The position numbers were made by a program, and so were the translations under genes. From RH-AL1 sp965198485 (lineage in GTDB: Bacteria > Pseudomonadota > Alphaproteobacteria > Rhizobiales > Beijerinckiaceae), in NCBI GenBank assembly GCA_965198485.1, contig CBDAPQ010000005.1:2914001-2978000 (forward strand): a DNA stretch of 64,000 bases, in the 5' to 3' direction. Positions 1 through 8,005 of the stretch are shown piece after piece. Position 1 is the stretch's first letter, and every line of letters starts with the position of its first letter. Under the pieces are notes generated by a model. That model made no database searches and had not been told where the DNA came from. It saw only the letters and a program-made list of their open reading frames with translations.

Positions 1-786
1 AACCCGCTCATCGCCCACGTCGCCGATCTCGCGGCGGCCCAGGCCCAGGGCCGCTTCGACGCCGACGCGCAGCGCCTCGCCGCCACTTTCTGGCCTGGTC
101 CGCTCACCCTGGTACTGCCGCGTGCCGCGACCGGCACGGTCTGCGACCTCGCCTGCGCCGGCCTGGCCACGCTGGGTCTGCGCGTGCCGGCCCACCCGCT
201 CGCCGTCGCCCTGCTGCGCGCCGTCGGGCGCCCGGTGGCAGCGCCCTCGGCCAACCGCTCGGGCCGCCTCAGCCCGACATGCGCCGCCGACGTCGCCGCC
301 GACCTCGGCGCGGAGCTCGATCCCGAGCGCGACGCGATCCTTGATGGCGGCGACTGTCCGGTCGGCGTCGAATCCACCATCGTCGCCTGCCTCGGCGAGG
401 CGGCGCCGGTGCTGCTGCGGGAGGGCGGCCTGGCTCGGGAGGCGGTGGAGCGCGTGCTGGGGCGGCCGCTGGGCGCCGCCGGCGGTGTTGTCATCGCGCC
501 GGGGATGCTCGCTTCGCACTACGCACCCGCGGCGTCTCTGCGGCTCCAAGCCGACGCCTTGAAGACGGGCGAGGCAGGGCTCGACTTCGCGGGCCGGCTC
601 GGGGGCGGCGCGCTCGACCTGTCGTCCGCCGGCGACCTCGCCGAGGCGGCAGCCAACCTCTATCGCCACCTGCGCCGCCTCGATGCCGCCGCGCCGAGTC
701 GAATTGCCGTCGCATCCGTGCCGGAACGTGGCCTCGGCGCCGCCATCAACGATCGCCTGCGCCGCGCCGCCGCGCCGCGACCTTGA
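1..786 (+). CDS. tsaC: Threonylcarbamoyl-AMP synthase (Sua5/YciO/YrdC family), 5' truncated by window edge
   Basis: The frame is open from base 1 to a TGA at 784-786, giving 261 residues of the C-terminal part. It begins inside the YrdC fold (NPLIAHV, then FWPGPLTLVLP), continues with the conserved APSANRSGRLSPT segment and the D-GG-C-VGVESTIV strand, and has a second domain rich in Ala and Leu. In this family the enzyme makes threonylcarbamoyl-adenylate from threonine, bicarbonate and ATP for the t6A37 modification of ANN-decoding tRNAs. The C-terminal extension after the YrdC domain (HYAPAASLRL) is typical of the longer Sua5 type rather than short TsaC. The start codon lies outside the window. 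Confidence 0.93.
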   Translation, partial: NPLIAHVADLAAAQAQGRFDADAQRLAATFWPGPLTLVLPRAATGTVCDLACAGLATLGLRVPAHPLAVALLRAVGRPVAAPSANRSGRLSPTCAADVAADLGAELDPERDAILDGGDCPVGVESTIVACLGEAAPVLLREGGLAREAVERVLGRPLGAAGGVVIAPGMLASHYAPAASLRLQADALKTGEAGLDFAGRLGGGALDLSSAGDLAEAAANLYRHLRRLDAAAPSRIAVASVPERGLGAAINDRLRRAAAPRP

Positions 787-789
787 GGT

Positions 790-1042
790 TCAGCCGACCG
801 GCTTCCCGTCGATGGCGGCGTTCGTGACGGTGCGGCGGCGGCCGACGGGCACGCACGCGCTGGCGCGGATCAGCGCGCGGCGCCCGCCTCTTGCGCGCGT
901 CCGCCTCCGACGCGAAGGCCTCGTTACCGGTCTCGACCACGTGGGCGACGCCATATCGACGTACCAGCCATCGGAAACTGCCGCGGAACGGCTCCGTGGC
1001 GAGGTAGAATACGATGACGAGATGATCCGGCTCTAACGACAT
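790..1042 (-). pseudogene. Possible frameshifted small hypothetical gene
   Basis: This stretch lies between the tsaC stop and the DUF6894 gene. On the minus strand an ATG at 1042 opens a protein-like N-terminus (FYLATEPFRGSFRWLVRR, then a segment ending in ASEADAR). In that frame the sequence then degenerates into Arg/His-rich text. Shifting frame near 880-890 gives a more protein-like tail (ALIRASACVPVGRRRTVT, ending DGKPVG) with a TGA at 790-792, just past the tsaC stop. One indel would therefore reconstruct a product of about 84 residues. I recognise no family. It could equally be non-coding, and the remainder of 787-1201 shows nothing else I can support. Confidence 0.3.
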
Positions 1043-1201
1043 GCGGCTGGGTAGCAGCTTTTGACGATAGGGCTCGAGGCCGAAAGCCCGAAACGGGCGA
1101 GCTGTGCGATCCGCATCGGTTGGGACCGAACATCGAAGATTGCTTGGTACGTCTGCTCAAAGGTTGAGGCGTCCATCCGTCGATTGCGGCATAAGAGCAC
1201 G

Positions 1202-1465
1202 ATGCCCAGCTACTTCTTTCACTGGTTCGACGACGATCTCGATCCCGATATCGAAGGCACGCATTGCGCCGACCTGCACGCGGCGCGACGGGAGGCGGTT
1301 CTCTATGCGGCGGGCTTCATGAAGGACCACCCGGAGCAGCTCTTGGGAGGCAGTGACACGATCATAGAAGTCATGGACGCGAAGGGCGCGATCGTGACCA
1401 TGATCACGATATCGGCCATCGATGCGCCCTCGATGCCGGCGGTCCTAAAGCAGCGCCGAGGCTGA
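1202..1465 (+). CDS. DUF6894-like small protein
   Basis: An 87-residue product starts with the MPSYFFHWFDDD pattern and has the D-x-EG-x-x-x-x-DL-x-x-A-R-x-E-A core characteristic of the small DUF6894 proteins that are abundant in Hyphomicrobiales. The ATG at 1202 is preferred over upstream in-frame starts because the family begins at this point. The family function is unknown. There is no signal peptide and there are no cofactor motifs. It sits alone between tsaC and the SOS promoter of imuA. Confidence 0.75.
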   Translation: MPSYFFHWFDDDLDPDIEGTHCADLHAARREAVLYAAGFMKDHPEQLLGGSDTIIEVMDAKGAIVTMITISAIDAPSMPAVLKQRRG

Positions 1466-1522
1466 CGTCGCTCGCCCTCTCGCCTCGAAATCGGCTGAGA
1501 CACTACCCCTGCCCGCGACAGC

Positions 1523-1555
1523 TTGACTCGGGAGCGGAGTGCGGGAATCTATAAG
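1523..1555 (+). promoter_or_regulatory. Candidate imuA promoter (-35 TTGACT, -10 near 1546-1555)
   Basis: TTGACT at 1523-1528 resembles a sigma-70 -35 element. AATCTA at 1546-1551 lies 17 nt downstream; an alternative TATAAG at 1550-1555 is 21 nt away. The TTG at 1523 is also the first possible in-frame start for imuA, but as a promoter element it argues that translation begins downstream at 1580. This is inferred from position only. Confidence 0.45.
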
Positions 1556-1569
1556 AACAAATTAGGAAC
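1555..1569 (+). promoter_or_regulatory. LexA (SOS) box upstream of imuA
   Basis: GAAC, seven bases, then GAAC exactly matches the alphaproteobacterial LexA operator. It ends 10 nt before the imuA ATG at 1580 and overlaps the likely -10 region, so bound LexA would block transcription. The same motif occurs in front of lexA at 27708-27722. Confidence 0.85.
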
Positions 1570-1579
1570 GGAGTGGCCG

Positions 1580-2482
1580 ATGTCGCCGAGCGGCAGGTCG
1601 GATCAGGTGGGAATTCTGCGCAACGTCATCGCCCGTATCGAGGGCGACGGCGCCTGCGTGCCGGCGTTCGCGCGCCCGGATGGGCCGCGCAAGGTCTCGC
1701 TCGGACGCGCCGGAGGTGCCCTGGCGCTCGACCGACTGTTGCGCGGGGGCCTTCTCAGGGGCACGCTGAACGAAGTGGTGGCCGCCTCCGCCGGCGATGC
1801 CGGGGCCGCCTGCGGCTTCGCCCTGGCGCTCGCCGCCCGTTTCGCCGCCGAGGCCGAGGCCGCCGCCCCCGTGGTGTGGGTGATGGAGGACGCGGCGCGC
1901 GCAGAGGGCGGAGCGCCCTACGCGCCGGGGCTCGCCGCCCACGGGCTCGACCCGGCGCGGCTCCTCGTGGTGCGGGCTAAAGGAGGAGCCGACGCGCTGT
2001 GGGCCGCCGAGGAGGCGCTGAAGTGCCGTGCGGTGGCGGCCGTGGTGGTCGACCTGTGGCGCATCAAAACCTACGACCTCGTCGCCTCGCGCCGCCTGCT
2101 GCTCGCCGCGGCCGCGGGGGGCACGCCGGCGATCCTGGTGCCGGCAGGAGCGCCGGCCGTCGCGCTCTCCTCGGCCGCGCAGGCCCGCTTCAGCGTCGCC
2201 GCCGCGCCGGGGCCGCACGTGTCAGGGTCTCCCATGCCGGCCGGCGCCCGCCCGCTTCCCGGCCGCGCCGCCTGGGCGGTGCGCCTCGCCCGCATCCGTG
2301 CCGGTCCCGCCGGCGCCGCCGCGGGCTTCGACTGCGACAAGGTCTGGCCGCTCGTCTGGAGCCACCAAGAGGCACGGTTGTGTGATGCGTTACCTGTCCC
2401 TCCATCTGCCTACCCTCGCGACCGACCGCATCAAGCGGCGGATCGCGGCCGGCGGTCCGCCCGGGGGGAGCACGCCGCCTGA
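1580..2482 (+). CDS. imuA: ImuA, SOS mutagenesis accessory protein
   Basis: The product has 300 residues with a RecA-like core: an N-terminal basic region, GGLLRGTLNEV near the start of the fold, a hydrophobic Ala-rich strand (PVVWVMED) and the VVDLWRIKTYDL strand. ImuA works with ImuB in damage-induced mutagenesis and translesion synthesis. The ATG at 1580 is chosen because GGAG at 1570-1573 lies just upstream and a LexA box sits at 1555-1569; starting at the TTG 1523 would place the operator inside the gene. The reading frame runs 98 nt into imuB, so the two are probably translationally coupled. The last roughly 30 residues (rich in Arg, Pro and Ala) may be unstructured. Confidence 0.85.
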   Translation: MSPSGRSDQVGILRNVIARIEGDGACVPAFARPDGPRKVSLGRAGGALALDRLLRGGLLRGTLNEVVAASAGDAGAACGFALALAARFAAEAEAAAPVVWVMEDAARAEGGAPYAPGLAAHGLDPARLLVVRAKGGADALWAAEEALKCRAVAAVVVDLWRIKTYDLVASRRLLLAAAAGGTPAILVPAGAPAVALSSAAQARFSVAAAPGPHVSGSPMPAGARPLPGRAAWAVRLARIRAGPAGAAAGFDCDKVWPLVWSHQEARLCDALPVPPSAYPRDRPHQAADRGRRSARGEHAA

Positions 2483-4019
2483 TCCGGTCGCGCCGCTCGC
2501 CTCCCCGGCGCTGGCGACCGTGGCCAAGGTGAAGAACGCTTTCCGTCTGGTCGCACTCGACGCCGGCGCCCGCGCGCTGGGGTTGAAGCCGATGATCGCG
2601 CTGGCCGACGCCCGCGCCATGCATCCCCGACTCGACGTTCACGACGCCGACCCCGATGGCGACCTCGCCTGCCGCGACGCGCTCGTCGACTGGTGCCGAC
2701 TGTTCACGCCGCTCGCCGCCCCCGACGGCGACGACGGCATCGTGCTCGACGTGACCGGCGCCGCCCATCTCCACGGCGGCGAAATGGCGCTGATTGCCAC
2801 GATGGTGCGCCGCCTCGCCGCCCAGGGCTTCGCCGCCGCCGCCGCCATCGCCGCCTCGCCCGGCGCGGCCTGGGCGCTGGCCCGCCACGAGAGCGGCGGC
2901 GACCGCCGGCGCCTGCCGGACGACCTCGACCTTGCCGCCACCCAGAAGATCTTTGCGTCGATGCCGCTCGCCGCGTTGCGTCTCGACGAGGCGGCGGTGA
3001 CACGACTCGGCCAAGCGGGGTTGCGCCGCGTCGGCGACCTGCTGCTGCGTCCGCGCGCGCCGATCGCGGCGCGGTTCGGCCGCGACATCCACCGCCGGCT
3101 CGACGCGCTGCTCGGGCTCGCCGCCGAGCCGATCTCGCCTTGCTTCGAGGCGCCGGCCTTCGTCGCCGAACGCCGCTTCGCCGAGGGCATCGCCCGGCGC
3201 GAGGACGTCGAGGGCACCATCCTGGCACTCGCCTACGACCTCTGCGGCCTGCTCGCCCGCCACGGCGAGGGCGCCCGCCGGCTCGACGTCGCGCTCTACC
3301 GCGTCGACGGCGTGGTGCGCCACCTCGAAGCCGGCACCTCGCGACCGCTGCGCGACCCGATCGCGATGGCGCGGCTCTTCCGCGAGCGCATCGAGGCGGT
3401 GCGCGAGGAGGGGCTCGACACCGGCTACGGGTTCGAGATGGTGCGCCTCGCCGCCACTGCGGCCGAGCGCCTCGACGAGCACCAACCCGGCTGGGACGGT
3501 GCCGGCACCGGCGACGCAGACGTCGCCGACCTGGTGGACCGGCTCGGCGCCCGCTTCGGCCTGGAACGGGTGATACGGTTGCGCCTCGCCGATTCGCACC
3601 AGCCCGAACGCGCGGCGGTGGCCGTCTCGGCAGCCAAGCCGGCAGCCAAGTCCTTGGCCAAGCCTGCGCGCGGCGCAGCGACAGCCCCCGCTGTCGCCGT
3701 AGCGGCGGATCCGGAGCCGTTCGCCACCCTGCCGGAGCGGCCGATCCGCCTCTTCGACCAGCCCGAACCTATCGAGACGATGGCCGAGGTGCCCGACGGG
3801 CCACCGCTGCGCTTCCGCTGGCGCCGCATGCTGCACCAAGTCGCCGCTATAGAAGGGCCCGAGCGCATCGGCCCGGAATGGTGGAAGGAGGGCAGCGGCG
3901 CCACCCGCGACTATTTTCGCGCCGAGGACACCGGCGGCCAACGCTTCTGGCTCTACCGCGAAGGCCTCTACCGCGACGCCGCCACCCCGCGCTGGTACCT
4001 CCACGGGATTTTCGCCTAA
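2385..4019 (+). CDS. imuB: ImuB, Y-family DNA polymerase-like protein
   Basis: A 544-residue Y-family polymerase homologue. The N-terminus MRYLSLHLPTLATDR matches ImuB and lacks the acidic metal ligand that true Y-family enzymes carry at this point, as expected for a catalytically inactive ImuB. A helix-hairpin-helix-like region (LGQAGLRRVGDLLLRPRAPI) and little-finger region follow. A probable beta-clamp-binding motif (RPIRLFDQPEPIE) lies near the C-terminus. ImuB normally bridges the clamp, ImuA and the polymerase DnaE2. The gene overlaps imuA and shares its SOS promoter. The usual third gene, dnaE2, is not here; alaS follows after 122 nt. Confidence 0.93.
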   Translation: MRYLSLHLPTLATDRIKRRIAAGGPPGGSTPPDPVAPLASPALATVAKVKNAFRLVALDAGARALGLKPMIALADARAMHPRLDVHDADPDGDLACRDALVDWCRLFTPLAAPDGDDGIVLDVTGAAHLHGGEMALIATMVRRLAAQGFAAAAAIAASPGAAWALARHESGGDRRRLPDDLDLAATQKIFASMPLAALRLDEAAVTRLGQAGLRRVGDLLLRPRAPIAARFGRDIHRRLDALLGLAAEPISPCFEAPAFVAERRFAEGIARREDVEGTILALAYDLCGLLARHGEGARRLDVALYRVDGVVRHLEAGTSRPLRDPIAMARLFRERIEAVREEGLDTGYGFEMVRLAATAAERLDEHQPGWDGAGTGDADVADLVDRLGARFGLERVIRLRLADSHQPERAAVAVSAAKPAAKSLAKPARGAATAPAVAVAADPEPFATLPERPIRLFDQPEPIETMAEVPDGPPLRFRWRRMLHQVAAIEGPERIGPEWWKEGSGATRDYFRAEDTGGQRFWLYREGLYRDAATPRWYLHGIFA

Positions 4020-4141
4020 GGACCTCTCGGCAGGAGCGGATTTCTCGACAGCCGCAAGGGGCACGGCTAAAGATCGACAACACGGCCCGCGACGACGGGC
4101 CTCGGCGAACCTCAGCCCCCCGCACAGGCTTCACGAGACCC

Positions 4142-6829
4142 ATGAACGGCAACGGCGTCAACGAGATCCGCGCGGCGTTTCTCGACTATTTCAGCCGCAA
4201 CGGCCACGAGATCGTCGCCTCCGCCCCGCTCGTGCCGCGCAACGACCCGACGCTGATGTTCACCAACGCCGGCATGGTGCCTTTCAAGAACGTCTTCACC
4301 GGCCAGGAGAAGCGCGCCTACTCGCGCGCCACGTCTTCGCAGAAATGCGTGCGCGCCGGCGGCAAACACAACGACCTCGACAACGTCGGCTACACCGCGC
4401 GCCACCACACCTTCTTCGAGATGCTCGGCAACTTCTCCTTTGGCGATTACTTCAAGGCCGAGGCGATCGAGCTCGCCTGGACGCTGATCACCAAAACCTT
4501 CCAGCTGCCGACCGACAAACTGCTCGTCACCGTCTACCACGACGACGACGAGGCCCACGGCCTCTGGAAGAAGATCGCCGGCTTTTCCGATACCAAGATC
4601 ATCCGCATCGCCTCGTCGGACAATTTCTGGTCGATGGGAGAGACCGGCCCGTGCGGACCCTGCTCCGAGATCTTCTTTGACCAGGGCGAGGCGCTCGCCG
4701 GCGGGCCGCCCGGCAGCCCGGAAGAGGACGGCGACCGTTTTCTCGAATTCTGGAACCTGGTCTTCATGCAGTACGAGCAGGTGACGAAGGAGGAGCGCCG
4801 CGCGCTGCCGCGTCCCTCGATCGACACCGGCATGGGGCTGGAGCGCATCGCCGGCCTGCTCCAGGGCGTCACCTCGAACTACGAGATCGACCTTTTCCGC
4901 ACGCTGATCGGCGCCATCGCCGACCTCACCTCGAGCGACCCGCGCGGCCCGCTGGCGGCGAGCCACCGCGTCATCGCCGACCACCTGCGCGCCTGCGCCT
5001 TCCTCGTCGCTGACGGCGTGCTGCCCAGCAACGAGGGCCGCGGCTACGTGCTGCGCCGCATCATGCGCCGCGCCATGCGCCACGCCCAGATCCTCGGTGC
5101 CGCCGAGCCGCTGATGTGGCGGCTGGTGCCGACCCTCACCCGCGAGATGGGCCAGGCCTTTCCCGAGCTGCTGCGTGCCGAGGCGCTGATCACCGAGACC
5201 CTGCGGCTGGAAGAAGGGCGCTTCCGCATCACGCTGGCGCGCGGTCTCGCCATCCTCGAGGACGAGACGCGCGAGATCGATGCCGGCGGGACCCTGCCCG
5301 GTCCGGTCGCCTTCAAGCTCTACGACACCTACGGCTTTCCGCTCGACCTCACGCAGGACGCGTTGCGCGCGCGCAAGATCGGCGTCGACCTGCCCGGCTT
5401 CGACGTCGCCATGGCCAAGCAGAAAAGTGACGCGCGCGCCGCCTGGTCGGGCTCGGGCGAGACCGGGACCGAGACGCACTGGTTCGCTGTGCGCGAGCGC
5501 GTCGGCGCCACTGAGTTCCTCGGCTACGCCACCGAACGGGTCGAGGCCGAAGTGCTGGCGATCCTGAAGGACGGCGCCGAAGTGGCACGCGCCGATACGG
5601 GCGACAAGGTCGCCGTGATCCTCAACCAGACGCCGTTTTACGGTGAGTCTGGCGGCCAGGTCGGCGACATTGGCACCCTGCGCGGCCGGACCGGTACGAT
5701 CGCGGTCGCCGCCACCGGCAAGAAGCTCGGCGACCTCTTCGTTCACGACGGTACGGTGGAGGACGGCGCGATTACGGTCGGCGACGTCGTCGACTGCCTC
5801 GTCGACCACTCGCGGCGCGCGGCAATCCGTGCCAACCATTCCGCGACGCATCTGCTGCACGAGGCGTTGCGCCTAACGCTCGGCGACCACGTCGCCCAGA
5901 AAGGCTCGCTGGTGGCGCCCGACCGGCTGCGCTTCGACTTCGCCCACCAGAAGCCGATCGCGCCGGAGGAGCTGGCGCGCATCGAGGACATCGCCAACCA
6001 AGCGATCCTCGACAACACGCCGGTGACGACGCAGCTGATGGCGGCGGACGAGGCGATGAAGTCCGGCGCCCGCGCGCTCTTCGGCGAGAAATACGGCGAC
6101 GTGGTCCGCGTCGTCTCCATGGGCCTACGCCATCCCGAGGATGGCGGCGAGGCCGACCCGCATGGACCGGCCTTCTCCGTCGAGCTCTGCGGCGGAACGC
6201 ACGTGACACGCACCGGGGACATCGGCCTCCTGACCATCGTGTCGGACGGCGCGGTCGCAGCGGGCGTGCGCCGCGTCGAGGCCAAGACCGGCGCCGCGGC
6301 GCGCCACCATCTTAATGCCAAGGCGGCCAGCCTCGGCGAACTCGCCGCCCTGCTGCGCACGCCGGACCTCGAGGCGCCCAGGCGGGTCGGCGCGCTCATT
6401 GACGAGCGCCGCAAGATGGAGCGCGAGCTCTCCGATGCCCGCAAGAAGCTCGCAATGGCCGGTGACGGCGCCGGCGGGGCGCCGGCCGTATCGGAGATCG
6501 GCGGCGTTAAATATCTTGGCCGCGCCGTCAACGGCGTCGAGATGAAGGATCTCAAGGCGCTGGCCACCGAGGCCCGGCAGACGCTCGGCTCCGGCATTGT
6601 CGCCATCGTCGGCGTCGCCGGCGACGGCAAGGCCGGCGTGGTGGTCGGCGTCACGCCCGATCTCACCGAGCGCTTCGACGCGGTGGCGCTGGTGCGCGCC
6701 GCGGCGGCCGAGCTCGGCGGCTCGGGCGGCGGCGGACGCCGCGACATGGCCCAGGCCGGTGGCCCCGACGGCGCCGCCTCGCAGAAGGCCCTCGACGCCG
6801 TCGCCTCCCTGATGAAAGATGCCGCATGA
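4142..6829 (+). CDS. alaS: Alanine--tRNA ligase
   Basis: The 895-residue enzyme starts MNGNGVNEIRAAFLDYF, the standard AlaRS N-terminus. It contains the class II motifs (FTNAGMVPFKNVFTG; WNLVFMQY), the editing-domain zinc ligands H566-x3-H570 and C683-GGT-H687, and a Gly-rich C-terminal oligomerisation region ending SLMKDAA. It charges tRNA-Ala and clears mischarged Ser and Gly. Length is close to that of E. coli (876). Its stop overlaps the ATG of the following peroxiredoxin (ATGA at 6826-6829), so the two are likely co-translated. Confidence 0.98.
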   Translation: MNGNGVNEIRAAFLDYFSRNGHEIVASAPLVPRNDPTLMFTNAGMVPFKNVFTGQEKRAYSRATSSQKCVRAGGKHNDLDNVGYTARHHTFFEMLGNFSFGDYFKAEAIELAWTLITKTFQLPTDKLLVTVYHDDDEAHGLWKKIAGFSDTKIIRIASSDNFWSMGETGPCGPCSEIFFDQGEALAGGPPGSPEEDGDRFLEFWNLVFMQYEQVTKEERRALPRPSIDTGMGLERIAGLLQGVTSNYEIDLFRTLIGAIADLTSSDPRGPLAASHRVIADHLRACAFLVADGVLPSNEGRGYVLRRIMRRAMRHAQILGAAEPLMWRLVPTLTREMGQAFPELLRAEALITETLRLEEGRFRITLARGLAILEDETREIDAGGTLPGPVAFKLYDTYGFPLDLTQDALRARKIGVDLPGFDVAMAKQKSDARAAWSGSGETGTETHWFAVRERVGATEFLGYATERVEAEVLAILKDGAEVARADTGDKVAVILNQTPFYGESGGQVGDIGTLRGRTGTIAVAATGKKLGDLFVHDGTVEDGAITVGDVVDCLVDHSRRAAIRANHSATHLLHEALRLTLGDHVAQKGSLVAPDRLRFDFAHQKPIAPEELARIEDIANQAILDNTPVTTQLMAADEAMKSGARALFGEKYGDVVRVVSMGLRHPEDGGEADPHGPAFSVELCGGTHVTRTGDIGLLTIVSDGAVAAGVRRVEAKTGAAARHHLNAKAASLGELAALLRTPDLEAPRRVGALIDERRKMERELSDARKKLAMAGDGAGGAPAVSEIGGVKYLGRAVNGVEMKDLKALATEARQTLGSGIVAIVGVAGDGKAGVVVGVTPDLTERFDAVALVRAAAAELGGSGGGGRRDMAQAGGPDGAASQKALDAVASLMKDAA

Positions 6830-7395
6830 CCCGCCGGACCACGCTTCCCCTCGCCATCACGTCAGCCGCCATGCTCGCCGCCGGCTTCGGCTCCGCCGCC
6901 GTGGCGGCAATGCAGCCGGGCCAGACGGCGCCGGCCTTCACCATTCCCGCGGCCCAGGGCGGCAAGGTCTTCACCTTCGATCTCGCCGCGGCGCTGAAGA
7001 GGGGCCCGGTGGTGCTCTACTTCTACCCCAAGAGCTTCACCAGCGTGTGCACGCTTGAGGCGCACGACTTTGCCGACGCGATGCCGCAGTTCGCCGCTGC
7101 CGGCGCCAGCGTCATCGGCGTCTCGGCCGATGGCATCGACACGCAGCGCGAGTTCTCCTCCAAGGAGTGTCGCGACACGTTCCCCGTCGGCGCCGACCCG
7201 AGCCTCGACGTCGCCCGCGCCTACGACGCGGCGCTGTCGGTCCCCGGCACCAGCATGGGTTTTGCCAACCGCATCTCCTACGTGATCGCGCCTGACGGCC
7301 GCATCCTGGAAGAGCACAGCGACTCCGGCGCCGAGAGCCACATCTCGACCGCGCTCGCCGCGGTGAAAGCCTGGCGCGCGAGTGCAGACCACTAG
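6826..7395 (+). CDS. Secreted thioredoxin-like peroxiredoxin (AhpC/TSA family)
   Basis: The 189-residue product has a signal peptide (basic start, hydrophobic stretch about 6-27, cleavage near AVAA-MQ). The peroxidatic motif is P68-x3-T72-x2-C75, with conserved Arg at about 149. C115 could serve as a resolving cysteine. It should reduce peroxides in the periplasm using an external thiol donor. The start overlaps the alaS stop by 4 nt, an unusual pairing of an essential cytoplasmic synthetase with an exported antioxidant enzyme. A second, cytoplasmic-type peroxiredoxin (Bcp-like) lies at 16038. Confidence 0.9.
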   Translation: MTRRTTLPLAITSAAMLAAGFGSAAVAAMQPGQTAPAFTIPAAQGGKVFTFDLAAALKRGPVVLYFYPKSFTSVCTLEAHDFADAMPQFAAAGASVIGVSADGIDTQREFSSKECRDTFPVGADPSLDVARAYDAALSVPGTSMGFANRISYVIAPDGRILEEHSDSGAESHISTALAAVKAWRASADH

Positions 7396-7402
7396 CCGCG
7401 CG

Positions 7403-7615
7403 ATGGCTCAGGTGGTGGCGCTGATCATGGTGGCGCAGGTGACCAGCGCCGGCGGTGGCGGCGTCACCTCCACGAGGGTCGGCGAGTTCCTGTCGATGGC
7501 CGCCTGCCGCAGCGCGGCCGAGCACTCCGTCGCGATCGATCGCGACTCCGCGACCCACGTCAGCTTCGAATGCGTGCCGCTGTCGCCAGTCTCCGACGTC
7601 GACAATCGCCGCTGA
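7403..7615 (+). CDS. Small secreted hypothetical protein
   Basis: This 70-residue frame starts MAQVVALIMVAQVTSA, a short signal-like hydrophobic segment. It is followed by a core with two cysteines (SMAACRSAAEHS and FECVPL), which is common in small periplasmic proteins of Hyphomicrobiales. An upstream GTG at 7382 would overlap the peroxiredoxin gene; the ATG at 7403, seven nt after its stop, is preferred. No family function can be named. Confidence 0.55.
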   Translation: MAQVVALIMVAQVTSAGGGGVTSTRVGEFLSMAACRSAAEHSVAIDRDSATHVSFECVPLSPVSDVDNRR

Positions 7616-7625
7616 TCGAGGGGCG

Positions 7626-7946
7626 TCAGCGCCGCTGCGGCAGAAAGACGACGAGATCGTCCTTGCCGACGCGGTCGAGCGTCGCCCGCGCCTCCTCCTC
7701 GAGCAGGTCGCGGTCGATGATGCTGCCGCGCATCAGGTCGATGCGATGCTGCCACTTGGCGCTGTCGGCCCTGGTCGCCTCAAGCTCGGTTTTCAGCATG
7801 GCGATCGACTTCTCGTATTCGCTGCTGACCTTCAGGCCGCGATCGCCGTTGATGGCGTGCCAGACGAAATAGCCGCCGATCCCCCCTGAGACGAGGTAGA
7901 GCACCAACGGGAAAAGGATCGCGCGTAGGCGCGTGCGGACGACCAT
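7626..7946 (-). CDS. FtsB/DivIC-like septum formation initiator
   Basis: A 106-residue bitopic protein with a basic N-terminus, one membrane span (LFPLVLYLVSGGIGGYFVW, about residues 11-30) and a periplasmic coiled-coil-like segment (EYEKSIAMLKTELEATRADS), ending with the FtsB-like IDRDLLEEEARATLDRVGKDDLVVF signature. Such proteins stabilise the FtsL/FtsQ divisome complex. In many alphaproteobacteria the gene lies near eno and pdhA; here it is isolated next to an IS element. A CtrA-like site at 7970-7984 sits just upstream of the start. Confidence 0.82.
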   Translation of the reverse strand: MVVRTRLRAILFPLVLYLVSGGIGGYFVWHAINGDRGLKVSSEYEKSIAMLKTELEATRADSAKWQHRIDLMRGSIIDRDLLEEEARATLDRVGKDDLVVFLPQRR

Positions 7947-7969
7947 GGGCGAAGGTTAGCAGCGCTGAG

Positions 7970-7984
7970 TTAGCGCGCGCTTAA
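7970..7984. promoter_or_regulatory. CtrA-like site (TTAG-N7-TTAA) upstream of the FtsB-like gene
   Basis: TTAG, seven bases and TTAA form a one-mismatch version of the CtrA consensus TTAA-N7-TTAA. It lies 24 nt before the start of the FtsB-like gene on the minus strand, where a cell-cycle regulator could act. Binding is inferred only from the motif. Confidence 0.4.
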
Positions 7985-8005
7985 CCCGGTTGCGCCGACG
8001 ACCTA

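Noticed and set aside
1523..1579. imuA start at TTG 1523
   Set aside because: The TTG is part of a -35-like TTGACT, and a LexA box lies between it and ATG 1580, so the upstream extension would contain the operator.
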